Shown here: positions 1 through 4,990 of the stretch, one piece after another
How the letters are laid out: every line of letters starts with the position of its first letter
Position numbering within the stretch: the stretch's first letter is position 1
NCBI RefSeq assembly: GCF_019264345.1
Contig: NZ_JAHVAO010000007.1
Coordinates: 1-7,058, forward strand
Length of the DNA stretch: 7,058 nt
Reading direction: 5' to 3'
Origin: Marinobacter arenosus
Lineage (GTDB): Bacteria > Pseudomonadota > Gammaproteobacteria > Pseudomonadales > Oleiphilaceae
The notes under the pieces: generated by a model
Told to the model about the DNA's origin: nothing
Seen by the model: the letters and a program-made list of their open reading frames with translations, nothing else
Databases searched by the model: none
Translations under genes and position numbers: made by a program

Positions 1-36
1 GAAGGGTTAGATGAGTACCTTTTGCCCTGTGCATAG
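1..36 (+). CDS. C-terminal end of the gene of the preceding cassette (partial)
   Basis: The first frame is open from the window edge and ends at TAG (34-36), four bases before the R'' box of the first attC site. This is the usual spacing of a cassette gene to its attC. Only EGLDEYLLPCA is visible, so no function can be given. The other two forward frames stop within the first 14 bases, which favours this frame. A competing reading is that GTTAGAT at 6-12 is a core site and 7-120 is a gene-less cassette. Confidence 0.45.
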   Translation, partial: EGLDEYLLPCA

Positions 37-39
37 TTC

Positions 40-126
40 ATTTAACCATTCATTCAAGTTCGTTCCCGGCCTGGAGGCCGTCCACCGGACGCCCTAGTCG
101 GGCGCCGCTTAATATTGGCGTTAAAT
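40..126 (+). repeat. attC site of cassette C0
   Basis: R'' is ATTTAAC (40-46) and R' is GTTAAAT (120-126). Between them lie the hairpins GGCC/GGCC and CGCCC/GGGCG separated by the conserved GTCCACCGGA linker. This is the majority attC type of the array. The cut site is between 120 and 121. Confidence 0.92.
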
Positions 127-446
127 CTTCTGGCACGGCGACAAATTCTTCAGAGTCTATGTCTTAATGAGCAAGCTAGAGTTGACCGAAAAATATGCTA
201 CGAGGGCTTTCAACGCAAACCTTTTTATTGGGTTCGTAGTGATGCTAGCCGATTTGGCTATTTCTACTTTTGATCTAGAGATCGAGCCATTGGTTCATTA
301 TTACCAAAGTGTTTTTATCATTGTGATGGCAGCATGTATCGGAACGATGATCTTGCTGCGAGTCATTGAGATGTTTTAACAAGGCGCAGCAGTACGCGGC
401 CGATGACCGCCGGACGCCACTGTCGTGGCGCCGCTGTGCTTCAGCG
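121..446 (+). mobile_element. Cassette C1, first copy of an exactly duplicated cassette
   Basis: The 326 bases from the TTAAAT start to the last G of its attC are identical, base for base, to 2185-2510. Sequence on either side differs immediately apart from the shared core TTA. The duplicated unit is therefore exactly one cassette, which points to integrase-mediated insertion of a second copy rather than a random tandem duplication. Confidence 0.95.
167..379 (+). CDS. Small two-helix membrane protein, unknown function (copy 1)
   Basis: This 70-residue protein was not recognised as any named family. It has a short charged N-terminus (MSKLELTEKYATR) and two hydrophobic segments, about residues 18-35 and 46-65, joined by an acidic loop (FDLEIEP). 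A small inner-membrane hairpin protein is the natural reading. The ATG at 167 overlaps the stop of a two-codon ORF (ATG TCT TAA, 159-167). There is no good Shine-Dalgarno sequence, only AGAG at 152-155 in front of the mini-ORF, so translation may be coupled to it. The TAA stop lies inside the R'' box of the following attC. An identical copy is at 2231-2443. Two copies would double the dose, and short hydrophobic proteins of this kind occur as type I toxins, immunity proteins or membrane stress factors, but nothing here chooses between these. Confidence 0.8.
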   Translation: MSKLELTEKYATRAFNANLFIGFVVMLADLAISTFDLEIEPLVHYYQSVFIIVMAACIGTMILLRVIEMF

Positions 447-452
447 TTAAAT
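374..452 (+). repeat. attC site of cassette C1
   Basis: R'' is TTTTAAC (374-380), which departs from the RYYYAAC consensus at its first base, and R' is GTTAAAT (446-452). The inner hairpin is CGCCAC-TGTC-GTGGCG next to CCGGA. It shares the second-hairpin design of the majority type but has a different L region. The same site recurs at 2438-2516. Confidence 0.9.
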
Positions 453-467
453 GTAAATATCCACCAA

Positions 468-474
468 AGGAAGG
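468..474 (+). promoter_or_regulatory. Ribosome binding site for the C2 gene
   Basis: AGGAAGG sits eight bases before the ATG at 483. It decides the start against the longer open frame that begins at 366, inside the previous cassette. Confidence 0.75.
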
Positions 475-482
475 TATTCCGA

Positions 483-854
483 ATGGAATCGAAAGAATCT
501 AACTCTGAAGTCTTGGTCGTCGCAAAAAAGCAGAAAAATTTGTTGGTAATTTTTTTCATTTACCTTTTATGCGTCGGTGCAAACGTCGCGCTAAAAGGCT
601 CTCAGCTGAGCCTGTTCGCCGAGATTGCCGTGTTGGTAGCAGGCATCGGCGTGGTAGTTTTGTGCTCTCTACTAGCCTTCACGATTTTCAGAAAGCCCGC
701 CGCGGTGTTACTCACAATTTTGAGTGTTGTTCCGCTTGTAAACCTTTTGGCATTTCTCGTTGTTAACTCGCGGGCAAACAAAATTATTAAGTCCCACGGG
801 TTTCGAGTTGGGTTGGCGGGTGCAGACGTTCGCGAGATAGCTAACAGCATTTAA
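483..854 (+). CDS. Three-helix integral membrane protein, unknown function
   Basis: This 123-residue protein has a hydrophilic N-terminus (residues 1-18, lysine-rich at 15-18) and three hydrophobic segments at about 19-37, 45-69 and 72-94. A short basic C-terminal tail contains NSRANKIIKSHGFRVGLAGA (95-114). The tail pattern (N-x-x-A-x-K, then G-x-x-V-G-x-x-GA) resembles a motif I recall from small uncharacterised membrane proteins in proteobacteria, but I cannot name a family. The frame is open back to 366, but the earlier part lies in the C1 attC. The ATG at 483 has a good ribosome site and lies within this cassette. The stop TAA is part of the R'' box. A start-stop pair, ATG TAA, occurs at 451-456 right at the core site. 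Confidence 0.85.
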   Translation: MESKESNSEVLVVAKKQKNLLVIFFIYLLCVGANVALKGSQLSLFAEIAVLVAGIGVVVLCSLLAFTIFRKPAAVLLTILSVVPLVNLLAFLVVNSRANKIIKSHGFRVGLAGADVREIANSI

Positions 855-908
855 CAAGCCACAGCACCGGACGCCACTTTCGTGGCGCCGGTGTGCTCAG
901 CGTTAGGT
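849..908 (+). repeat. attC site of cassette C2 (short, 60 bases)
   Basis: R'' is ATTTAAC (849-855), perfectly complementary to the C2 core GTTAAAT (446-452), and R' is GTTAGGT (902-908). The centre is almost one continuous stem: GCACCGG, one extra A, CGCCAC, loop TTTC, GTGGCG, CCGGTGTGC. It is the shortest site in the window and lacks the first GGCC hairpin of the majority type. Confidence 0.92.
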
Positions 909-912
909 GAAT

Positions 913-1122
913 ATGAAACAACCGATCTCGGGGTTCCACAAAGATGAATTCGACGATTGGGTTGCAGAATTGGCTTGCGGCCATTTCCAACATGTGAGGC
1001 ACGATCCTCCTTGGCAGAATCGGCCTTGGGTGGAGAAGTTGGAAACACGTAATGAGATGCTCGGATATCTTCTAAACTGTAAGAAGTGCAAGGAAGGCGC
1101 TCCACCTGATGAGAGAGTTTAA
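913..1122 (+). CDS. DUF3565 domain protein
   Basis: This 69-residue protein matches the DUF3565 family as I remember it along nearly its full length. It opens with GFHKDEFDDWVAELACGH (7-24), continues with HVRHDPPWQNRPWV (27-40) and closes with a CKKC pair (56-59). The family is small, widespread in proteobacteria and of unknown function. The conserved C22/H24/H27/H30 cluster and the C-terminal CxxC suggest a metal-binding fold (inference). The ATG at 913 is preceded in frame by GTG at 907, which overlaps the core site. MKQP is the usual family N-terminus, so the ATG is preferred. No clear Shine-Dalgarno sequence is present. The gene begins only ten bases into its cassette, which leaves almost no leader. 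Confidence 0.9.
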   Translation: MKQPISGFHKDEFDDWVAELACGHFQHVRHDPPWQNRPWVEKLETRNEMLGYLLNCKKCKEGAPPDERV

Positions 1123-1146
1123 ATCATCCCGCAGCGTGTCATGCCC

Positions 1147-1233
1147 ACCTAACAAGCCGCTTAAGGTTGTTCCCGGCCTGTCGGCCGTCCACCGGACGCC
1201 CTTGTCAGGGCGCCGCTTAGCTCAGCGTTATCT
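1147..1233 (+). repeat. attC site of cassette C3
   Basis: R'' is ACCTAAC (1147-1153), complementary to the C3 core GTTAGGT, and R' is GTTATCT (1227-1233), which departs from GTTRRRY. The L boxes GCTTAAG and CTTAGC pair with one base left out. The inner hairpin is CGCCCT-TGTC-AGGGCG. Majority type. Confidence 0.92.
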
Positions 1234-1324
1234 ATCGGTATGTCCTCGGTAAATGACAGAAGCTTCGACCTCCAAAACTTTGATCAAAATGTGTGGCTCA
1301 CGCGACTGAGCCCTGGGACAAAAT

Positions 1325-1570
1325 TTGAAAAAACCTCGTGCAAAAACACTGGTCACATTTATGTCCTTGGCGCTCATGATTCTTCTTTTTCTCGCTTTCG
1401 CCAGCATGGCGAGGATAATTTTGGGTAAAGTGAGTCCAGTTCTTGCAGAGACGCTTGGAATATCACTGACTCTCGTTAAGTATGGCCATTTAGTTGTCTA
1501 TGTATGCTGTATGGGTTTTGCTTCCAGCTTGGCCAAGAGGATTGCTTCAAAGTTGGTGCAAAAGGCATAG
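1325..1570 (+). CDS. Small two-helix membrane protein, unknown function
   Basis: This 81-residue reading starts at TTG 1325. It has a basic N-terminus (KKPRAK) and two hydrophobic segments, about residues 9-33 and 46-68, followed by a basic tail (KRIASKLVQKA), which fits an inner-membrane hairpin protein. No family was recognised. The start is uncertain. TTG 1325 has GGGA at 1315-1318, six bases away, and an in-frame TGA lies at 1307-1309. ATG 1361 would give 69 residues but would cut into the first hydrophobic segment. The TAG stop touches the attC, as expected for the cassette gene. A second ORF (1240-1428) overlaps in another frame. This frame was chosen because it reaches the attC and has coherent membrane segments. 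Confidence 0.65.
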   Translation: MKKPRAKTLVTFMSLALMILLFLAFASMARIILGKVSPVLAETLGISLTLVKYGHLVVYVCCMGFASSLAKRIASKLVQKA

Positions 1571-1656
1571 ATAACAAGGTGTTGTAGTTTGTTTCGGGCC
1601 GGACGGCCCTACACCGGACGCCCCTGTCGGGGCGCCGCTAAACAACGGCGTTAGAT
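1569..1656 (+). repeat. attC site of cassette C4
   Basis: R'' is AGATAAC (1569-1575). It is not RYYYAAC, but it is the exact complement of the unusual C4 core GTTATCT. R' is GTTAGAT (1650-1656). Hairpins are GGGCC-GGAC-GGCCC and CGCCCC-TGTC-GGGGCG. It shares the GTTGTAGTTTGTT/GCTAAACAA L-region subtype with the sites at 2106 and 6413. Confidence 0.92.
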
Positions 1657-1674
1657 TGGCCCAGAGGGTGAGTT

Positions 1675-2124
1675 ATGTGCACACAGGATGTGAGCGTGGA
1701 AACGGATATTGATGTGGCGTCTGGGGTTGTTTGGAGAATCCTTTCAGATTTTGAGAGTTGGGATGACTGGCATGGGCCGGGCTTAAAAATCAGAAAAGAG
1801 GGTGAGCGTCCCAAGCAATTGATCTTTCGGATTGGTCCGCTTCCCGTCGCGATCAATCTCTCCAAGGTGAAGATTGTCACTGGGAAATCCATCGAGTGGA
1901 GAGGTGCATTGCCATTCAGCGGGGCGCTGCTTTTTGGAGAGAGAAGGCTTGCGGTGGAACCAACGTCGAAAGGGACTTGCAAGCTCATTCAAAGAGAATC
2001 GTTTTTCGGTTTACTCAGTCCATTACTGCGGAGCAGGCTGTCAAAGCTTTACCAAAATAATTACTCGCTCTTTAACGAGAATATTAAGGCCCTGGCAGAA
2101 TCACAATCTAACAAGTTGTTGTAG
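1675..2124 (+). CDS. SRPBCC family protein (START/Bet v1-like, polyketide cyclase-type fold)
   Basis: This 149-residue protein has the marks of the SRPBCC helix-grip superfamily, which forms a hydrophobic pocket for lipids or other small ligands. It shows the opening strand VETDIDVASGVVWRILSDF (8-26), the W-x-x-W pair (W29, W32), a central GERRLAVEP strand and the late SFFGLLSPLL helix start followed by a long C-terminal helix. Length is normal for the family. The ligand cannot be told from sequence, and most such proteins are called 'polyketide cyclase' only by fold. GAGGG at 1664-1668 serves ATG 1675. The gene reads into its own attC, so the last six codons (SNKLL then TAG) come from the recombination site. 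The C-terminus is therefore partly set by the attC. Confidence 0.88.
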   Translation: MCTQDVSVETDIDVASGVVWRILSDFESWDDWHGPGLKIRKEGERPKQLIFRIGPLPVAINLSKVKIVTGKSIEWRGALPFSGALLFGERRLAVEPTSKGTCKLIQRESFFGLLSPLLRSRLSKLYQNNYSLFNENIKALAESQSNKLL

Positions 2125-2190
2125 TTTGTTCCGGCCTACGGCCTCCACCGGACGCCCCTGTCGGGGCGCCGCTAAACAAAAGCGTTAAAT
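2106..2190 (+). repeat. attC site of cassette C5
   Basis: R'' is ATCTAAC (2106-2112), complementary to the C5 core GTTAGAT, and R' is GTTAAAT (2184-2190). Hairpins are GGCC-TAC-GGCC and CGCCCC-TGTC-GGGGCG. It overlaps the 3' end of the C5 gene by 19 bases. Confidence 0.92.
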
Positions 2191-2510
2191 CTTCTGGCAC
2201 GGCGACAAATTCTTCAGAGTCTATGTCTTAATGAGCAAGCTAGAGTTGACCGAAAAATATGCTACGAGGGCTTTCAACGCAAACCTTTTTATTGGGTTCG
2301 TAGTGATGCTAGCCGATTTGGCTATTTCTACTTTTGATCTAGAGATCGAGCCATTGGTTCATTATTACCAAAGTGTTTTTATCATTGTGATGGCAGCATG
2401 TATCGGAACGATGATCTTGCTGCGAGTCATTGAGATGTTTTAACAAGGCGCAGCAGTACGCGGCCGATGACCGCCGGACGCCACTGTCGTGGCGCCGCTG
2501 TGCTTCAGCG
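2185..2510 (+). mobile_element. Cassette C6, second copy of the duplicated cassette
   Basis: This unit is identical over all 326 bases to 121-446, including gene and attC. Four different cassettes (C2-C5) separate the copies. The copies are direct repeats 2,064 bases apart, so homologous recombination between them would remove one copy plus C2-C5. Confidence 0.95.
2231..2443 (+). CDS. Small two-helix membrane protein, unknown function (copy 2)
   Basis: The protein is identical in DNA and sequence to the gene at 167-379: 70 residues, hydrophobic segments at about 18-35 and 46-65, acidic loop between them. The same two-codon ORF (ATG TCT TAA, 2223-2231) overlaps the start. The lack of even a silent difference means that the duplication is recent, that the copies are kept alike by recombination, or that the assembly has collapsed and re-expanded a repeat. 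The two copies have different upstream neighbours (C0 and C5), so they may be expressed differently if transcription comes by read-through. Confidence 0.8.
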   Translation: MSKLELTEKYATRAFNANLFIGFVVMLADLAISTFDLEIEPLVHYYQSVFIIVMAACIGTMILLRVIEMF

Positions 2511-2516
2511 TTAGTT
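2438..2516 (+). repeat. attC site of cassette C6
   Basis: It is identical to the site at 374-452 up to the G at 2510. R'' is TTTTAAC (2438-2444) and R' is GTTAGTT (2510-2516), whose TTAGTT belongs to C7. Confidence 0.9.
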
Positions 2517-2519
2517 TTT

Positions 2520-2525
2520 AAGGAG
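2520..2525 (+). promoter_or_regulatory. Ribosome binding site for the C7 gene
   Basis: AAGGAG lies six bases before ATG 2532, an ideal match and spacing. It decides this start against the longer open frame that begins at 2430 in the previous cassette. Confidence 0.85.
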
Positions 2526-2531
2526 TGTGTC

Positions 2532-2894
2532 ATGAGATTTTTGGTTCTTTTTTTGGGATGCGCATGGGCGTTTGGTGTGCAGGCAATCGAGGGAATCAAG
2601 GTAGATGACTTCAAAGCTGCCGCAATTGCCCATATTCAGAAGGAGTATCCGAAGGTCGCTCCGGATGATTTGGTGTTCTACGATCTCGACATCTCAATAT
2701 TAGACAAAGATCTTAAAAAAAGTCGTTTGCGGCTTGGTTTTATTGATGAGAGTTCTCGTCATTCTAAGGGGAGCTCTCCTTACGCTTATGACACATACAT
2801 CGTTAATTTCAGCCTTCTTTCAGGAGATTTAGTTCGGGCGCATAAGGGGTTCTGGGGAGGCTATGAGCCTGCTTCGAGCGATGCAATTAAGTGA
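2532..2894 (+). CDS. Small secreted (periplasmic) protein, unknown function
   Basis: This 120-residue precursor has a clear signal peptide: MR, a hydrophobic core (FLVLFLGCAWAFG, 3-15) and a VQA cleavage motif, giving a mature chain from about I19. A cysteine at position 10 does not sit in a convincing lipobox, so signal peptidase I is more likely than lipoprotein processing. The mature part is soluble and mixed, with an amphipathic helix (VDDFKAAAIAHIQKEYPKV) followed by strand-like segments (LVFYDLDIS, LRLGFIDE, YIVNFSLL). This order recalls small periplasmic proteins with a helix packed on a sheet, but no family was recognised. The start and ribosome site are strong. The gene stops 13 bases before its attC, which is of foreign type. 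Confidence 0.85.
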   Translation: MRFLVLFLGCAWAFGVQAIEGIKVDDFKAAAIAHIQKEYPKVAPDDLVFYDLDISILDKDLKKSRLRLGFIDESSRHSKGSSPYAYDTYIVNFSLLSGDLVRAHKGFWGGYEPASSDAIK

Positions 2895-2907
2895 GCATCT
2901 GCAAAGA

Positions 2908-2991
2908 AACTAACAAGGCCAGGCACGCGACGCCCACTGCATTGCGGCTTTGCCTCCATTCCGTAGCCGCGCATGCTGGCTGGCGTTAAGG
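2908..2991 (+). repeat. attC site of cassette C7 (divergent type)
   Basis: R'' is AACTAAC (2908-2914), the exact complement of the C7 core GTTAGTT, and R' is GTTAAGG (2985-2991). The interior shares neither the CTCCACCGGA linker nor the GGCC hairpin of the majority type. It pairs loosely through GCCAGGCACGC and GCATGCTGGC. The boundary is supported mainly by the core complementarity. Confidence 0.8.
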
Positions 2992-3002
2992 CAGGTGAGA
3001 TT

Positions 3003-3356
3003 TTGGAGAAAAACTTTGATGCCGACTCCATGTCCTACGAAGCGCTAAAGTCTGAATTCAGCCAAAGAGGCATGGTCTCTATCGATTTGTCGCGTCAGAG
3101 AGCAAAACTGGCCAGAAAACTCCTTGTTCCTTTATCGCAACTTAAGGAATTGCAGGCAGGCGGTCAGGTCTCAAAACCAGCCTTTTATTTTCAGATGTTG
3201 AGGTTTATCTTCCTGGTTTTTTTGAACATGTTCTCGCGCAACAATCTATCCCCAATAATTCAGTTTTATGTACTTGAGAAGCCAAATGAATGGTCTGTTA
3301 GCGAGACATCTGAGGGGAACTTCAGACTTTGCTTCTCGGGCCCGGCCAAGCCTTAA
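3003..3356 (+). CDS. Hypothetical protein with one hydrophobic segment
   Basis: No family was recognised. The reading from TTG 3003 gives 117 residues. A charged, probably helical N-terminal half (YEALKSEFSQRG, then RQRAKLARKLLVPLSQLKEL) is followed by a strongly hydrophobic stretch (FYFQMLRFIFLVFLNMFS, about residues 62-79). A soluble strand-rich end (IIQFYVLEKP, FRLCFSGPAKP) follows. The start is uncertain. The first ATG in frame (2973) lies in the previous cassette's attC, so it would not belong to this cassette. TTG 3003 has AGGTGAG three bases away (tight). ATG 3030 has no ribosome site. The stop TAA is part of the R'' box CCTTAAC. It could be a monotopic or single-pass membrane protein. 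Confidence 0.65.
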   Translation: MEKNFDADSMSYEALKSEFSQRGMVSIDLSRQRAKLARKLLVPLSQLKELQAGGQVSKPAFYFQMLRFIFLVFLNMFSRNNLSPIIQFYVLEKPNEWSVSETSEGNFRLCFSGPAKP

Positions 3357-3434
3357 CAAGGTATTGCAGTTCGTTCCGGGCCTTTGGCCCTCCACCGGAC
3401 CGCTTTCAGCGGCCGCTGAATAACGGCGTTACAC
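3351..3434 (+). repeat. attC site of cassette C8
   Basis: R'' is CCTTAAC (3351-3357), the complement of the C8 core GTTAAGG, and R' is GTTACAC (3428-3434). Hairpins are GGGCC-TTT-GGCCC and CCGCT-TTC-AGCGG, with L boxes TATT[G]CAG/CTGAATA. Majority type, with a changed but still paired second hairpin. Confidence 0.92.
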
Positions 3435-3468
3435 GAAATGAGGTTATCGGAATTCTGGGGGATGTGAT

Positions 3469-4188
3469 TTGAGATTGCCGCTAACTTGTATGAAGTGCGC
3501 TGTCGGAGCGAATGCCAGTAGCCACCCTCCGTACCCGAAATATGTCGAGCTCAGAGATGATGGCCGCTATGAATTCACCTGTGAAAAAGGCCACACGACG
3601 GTAACGGTATTACAAGAACAGAAGTTTGAGGTGTTGTTTGATCTCGGAGCTTACGCAATTCTTGATGGTTACTACCGAGAGGCCGTTGCCTCTTTCACAT
3701 CGAGCCTCGAACGTTTTTACGAATTTTTTATAAAAGCATCACTTTTTGAGGATGGGTTAGAAGAAAGCGCTTTTGCTGAAACTTGGAAAGAGGTTTCATC
3801 GCAGTCGGAACGTCAGCTTGGAGCTTTCATTTTCCTCTATCTGAAATGTTTTTCGGAAAGACCCGCGCTGCTTCGACCAAAGCAGATAAAGTTTCGAAAT
3901 GAAGTGATTCACAAGGGAAAAATTCCATCTAGAAGTGAGGCAATCGACTACGGCCAAGCTGTATTAGAAACCATTAGGCCAATAATGCAGCGTACGAAGA
4001 CTGCTCTCCCAATAGGGGTCCAGCAAACCGTGCTTAACCATCTCAAAAACAGCCGTAAGCAGGACGAGTCACAGTCGGTTACCACCATGACAATTGCTAC
4101 TACCATTAGTCTCAATGATGGATCTGGAAATGAACCGTCATTAGAAGAGGCTTTATCGGAAAAGGAATGGTGGCGAGCCCGGTGGTGA
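3469..4188 (+). CDS. Putative zinc-ribbon plus HEPN-domain protein (candidate RNase)
   Basis: This 239-residue protein is the largest in the window. It starts with a zinc-binding pattern, C7-x2-C10 then C38-EKG-H42, spaced like a zinc ribbon. A helical middle (about 53-130, including YREAVASFTSSLERFYEFFIKA) follows. The motif FRNEVIHKG has R143 and H148 as an R-N-x3-H signature of HEPN domains, which in many toxins and antiphage proteins is the RNA-cleaving site. The C-terminal 60 residues are polar with a serine/threonine-rich stretch. No named family was recognised, and HEPN is inferred from one motif in a helical context. The start is TTG 3469 with GGGGGA (3457-3462) six bases upstream; ATG 3490 would delete C7. 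A nine-codon ORF (3438-3467) precedes it. The attC is of foreign type. A targeted RNase or abortive-infection role is possible but unproven. Confidence 0.75.
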   Translation: MRLPLTCMKCAVGANASSHPPYPKYVELRDDGRYEFTCEKGHTTVTVLQEQKFEVLFDLGAYAILDGYYREAVASFTSSLERFYEFFIKASLFEDGLEESAFAETWKEVSSQSERQLGAFIFLYLKCFSERPALLRPKQIKFRNEVIHKGKIPSRSEAIDYGQAVLETIRPIMQRTKTALPIGVQQTVLNHLKNSRKQDESQSVTTMTIATTISLNDGSGNEPSLEEALSEKEWWRARW

Positions 4189-4193
4189 GGTCC

Positions 4194-4265
4194 GTGTAAC
4201 CAGTGGGTGAAGCCGACCGGTACTACGCTGCGCTCCGTCCCGGCGGCTTACCCAAGGCGTTAGAT
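4194..4265 (+). repeat. attC site of cassette C9 (divergent type)
   Basis: R'' is GTGTAAC (4194-4200), the exact complement of the unusual C9 core GTTACAC, and R' is GTTAGAT (4259-4265). The L boxes GGGTGAAGCCG and CGGCTTACCC pair with a single extra G, the classic attC design. The CTCCACCGGA linker and GGCC hairpin are absent. Confidence 0.9.
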
Positions 4266-4276
4266 AGGTACATAAA

Positions 4277-4570
4277 GTGTCGAACTATAGGTACTTCATA
4301 ATTCAAACTTATGACAACCCTGGAGAGCCTTCGAAAAAGAGGGTTCGGGCCAAAGCTGTGCCTGGGCAGGGAGTTGCTACAGAGCGGAAAGTAGAGTGCT
4401 CTGAAGATATGCGGCTTTCCCATCCGATCGGCACTTACTTCAAAGTGGAATGCAAAGTAACTGATCGAGAGGGCGGAACGCCGTTTTTGTATCGACACCA
4501 CTCCTGGCCTTATGAAGTAGTAACCGAGAAAGAGGCAAAAGAATTCATTAAGAAAAATTTCGGTGGTTAA
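4277..4570 (+). CDS. Hypothetical soluble protein, 97 residues
   Basis: No family was recognised. The protein is basic and strand-rich with no membrane segment or signal peptide. It begins YRYFIIQTYDNPGEPSKKR, contains a segment that could be a small beta-barrel (HPIGTYFKVECKVTDREGG), continues TPFLYRHHSWPYEVV and ends in a lysine-rich helix (EKEAKEFIKKNFGG). Aromatic and basic residues in an apparent beta fold could suit nucleic-acid binding, but this is only a guess from composition. The start is GTG 4277 with a weak AGG at 4266-4268, eight bases upstream. There is no other start close to the cassette 5' end, and the next in-frame ATG would remove the conserved-looking first strand. The gene ends six bases before its attC. 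Confidence 0.75.
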   Translation: MSNYRYFIIQTYDNPGEPSKKRVRAKAVPGQGVATERKVECSEDMRLSHPIGTYFKVECKVTDREGGTPFLYRHHSWPYEVVTEKEAKEFIKKNFGG

Positions 4571-4576
4571 TCATCG

Positions 4577-4663
4577 ATCTAACAATACCATTAAGGTTGT
4601 TACGGGCCTTTGGCCCTCCACCGGACGCCCTTTTCAGGGCGCCGCTTATGGCTGGCGTTATGT
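4577..4663 (+). repeat. attC site of cassette C10
   Basis: R'' is ATCTAAC (4577-4583), the complement of the C10 core GTTAGAT, and R' is GTTATGT (4657-4663). The L boxes CCAT[T]AAG/CTTATGG pair with one base left out. Hairpins are GGGCC-TTT-GGCCC and CGCCCT-TTTC-AGGGCG. Majority type. Confidence 0.93.
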
Positions 4664-4665
4664 GT

Positions 4666-4670
4666 AGGAG
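4666..4670 (+). promoter_or_regulatory. Ribosome binding site for the C11 gene
   Basis: AGGAG is five bases before GTG 4676. It decides this GTG start. The frame is open back to 4610, but that part is attC sequence from the previous cassette. Confidence 0.8.
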
Positions 4671-4675
4671 ATACC

Positions 4676-4990
4676 GTGACATCTAAGCAGGAAAAAAGGC
4701 GACGAGCAGCTTTAGTCGAGGCAATGGTGGCCGAAGATACGAAAAAGGCTATCGAAGAAATGCCGATTTCGCTCAAAGATCTTGGCAGGCTCTTCGACCA
4801 CTTAGATGTCCAGCTAGGGATACAAGGCTGCGACCATACCCCGAGAATCACCTCTTCATTTCTCTTAAGCTTGAACCTCAACACAGATGAAATTTTGCCC
4901 TGGCTTTCGGAGCAAGGCGGCTCCTGCGATTGCGAAATACTCGCAAATGTTGAAGAGGGCTGGGAAAGTGAAATCGCCAAAAACACATAA
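4676..4990 (+). CDS. DUF2695 domain protein
   Basis: From GTG 4676 this is 104 residues. The core matches DUF2695 as I remember it: LGRLFDHLDVQLGIQGCDHTPRIT (36-59), then LPWLSEQGGSCDCEILANVEE (74-94). The family is small, soluble and of unknown function. Its hallmark is GCDHT...GG.CDCE; the paired C52/H54 and C84/C86 suggest a metal site (inference). The N-terminus is a basic helix (KQEKRRRAALVEAM). Length is close to complete for the family, so the gene looks intact. A strong AGGAG site fixes the start. The TAA stop is inside the R'' box ACATAAC. The core-site ATG (4660) opens an eight-codon ORF in another frame that overlaps the real start. Confidence 0.9.
   Translation: MTSKQEKRRRAALVEAMVAEDTKKAIEEMPISLKDLGRLFDHLDVQLGIQGCDHTPRITSSFLLSLNLNTDEILPWLSEQGGSCDCEILANVEEGWESEIAKNT

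Noticed and set aside
275..559. Minus-strand frames crossing from C1 into C2 (and 2339-2614 crossing from C6 into C7)
   Set aside because: They span cassette boundaries and read through attC sequence, so each half changes with the neighbour; no gene would be built like this.
1240..1428. 62-codon ORF in C4 as the main gene
   Set aside because: It stops over 140 bases before the attC, has no ribosome site or family resemblance, and its second half is the shadow of the membrane ORF. It is kept only as a possible leader ORF.
1638..1988. 116-codon open frame on the minus strand
   Set aside because: It overlaps the well-supported SRPBCC gene and the attC of C4, and opposes the uniform cassette orientation.
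1874..2188. 104-codon + strand frame overlapping C5
   Set aside because: It is an alternative frame of the SRPBCC gene that ends in the attC, with basic, low-complexity composition and no ribosome site.
4600..4986. 128-codon open frame on the minus strand
   Set aside because: It lies opposite the DUF2695 gene, runs into the attC and has no family resemblance; it is a shadow of the + strand gene.
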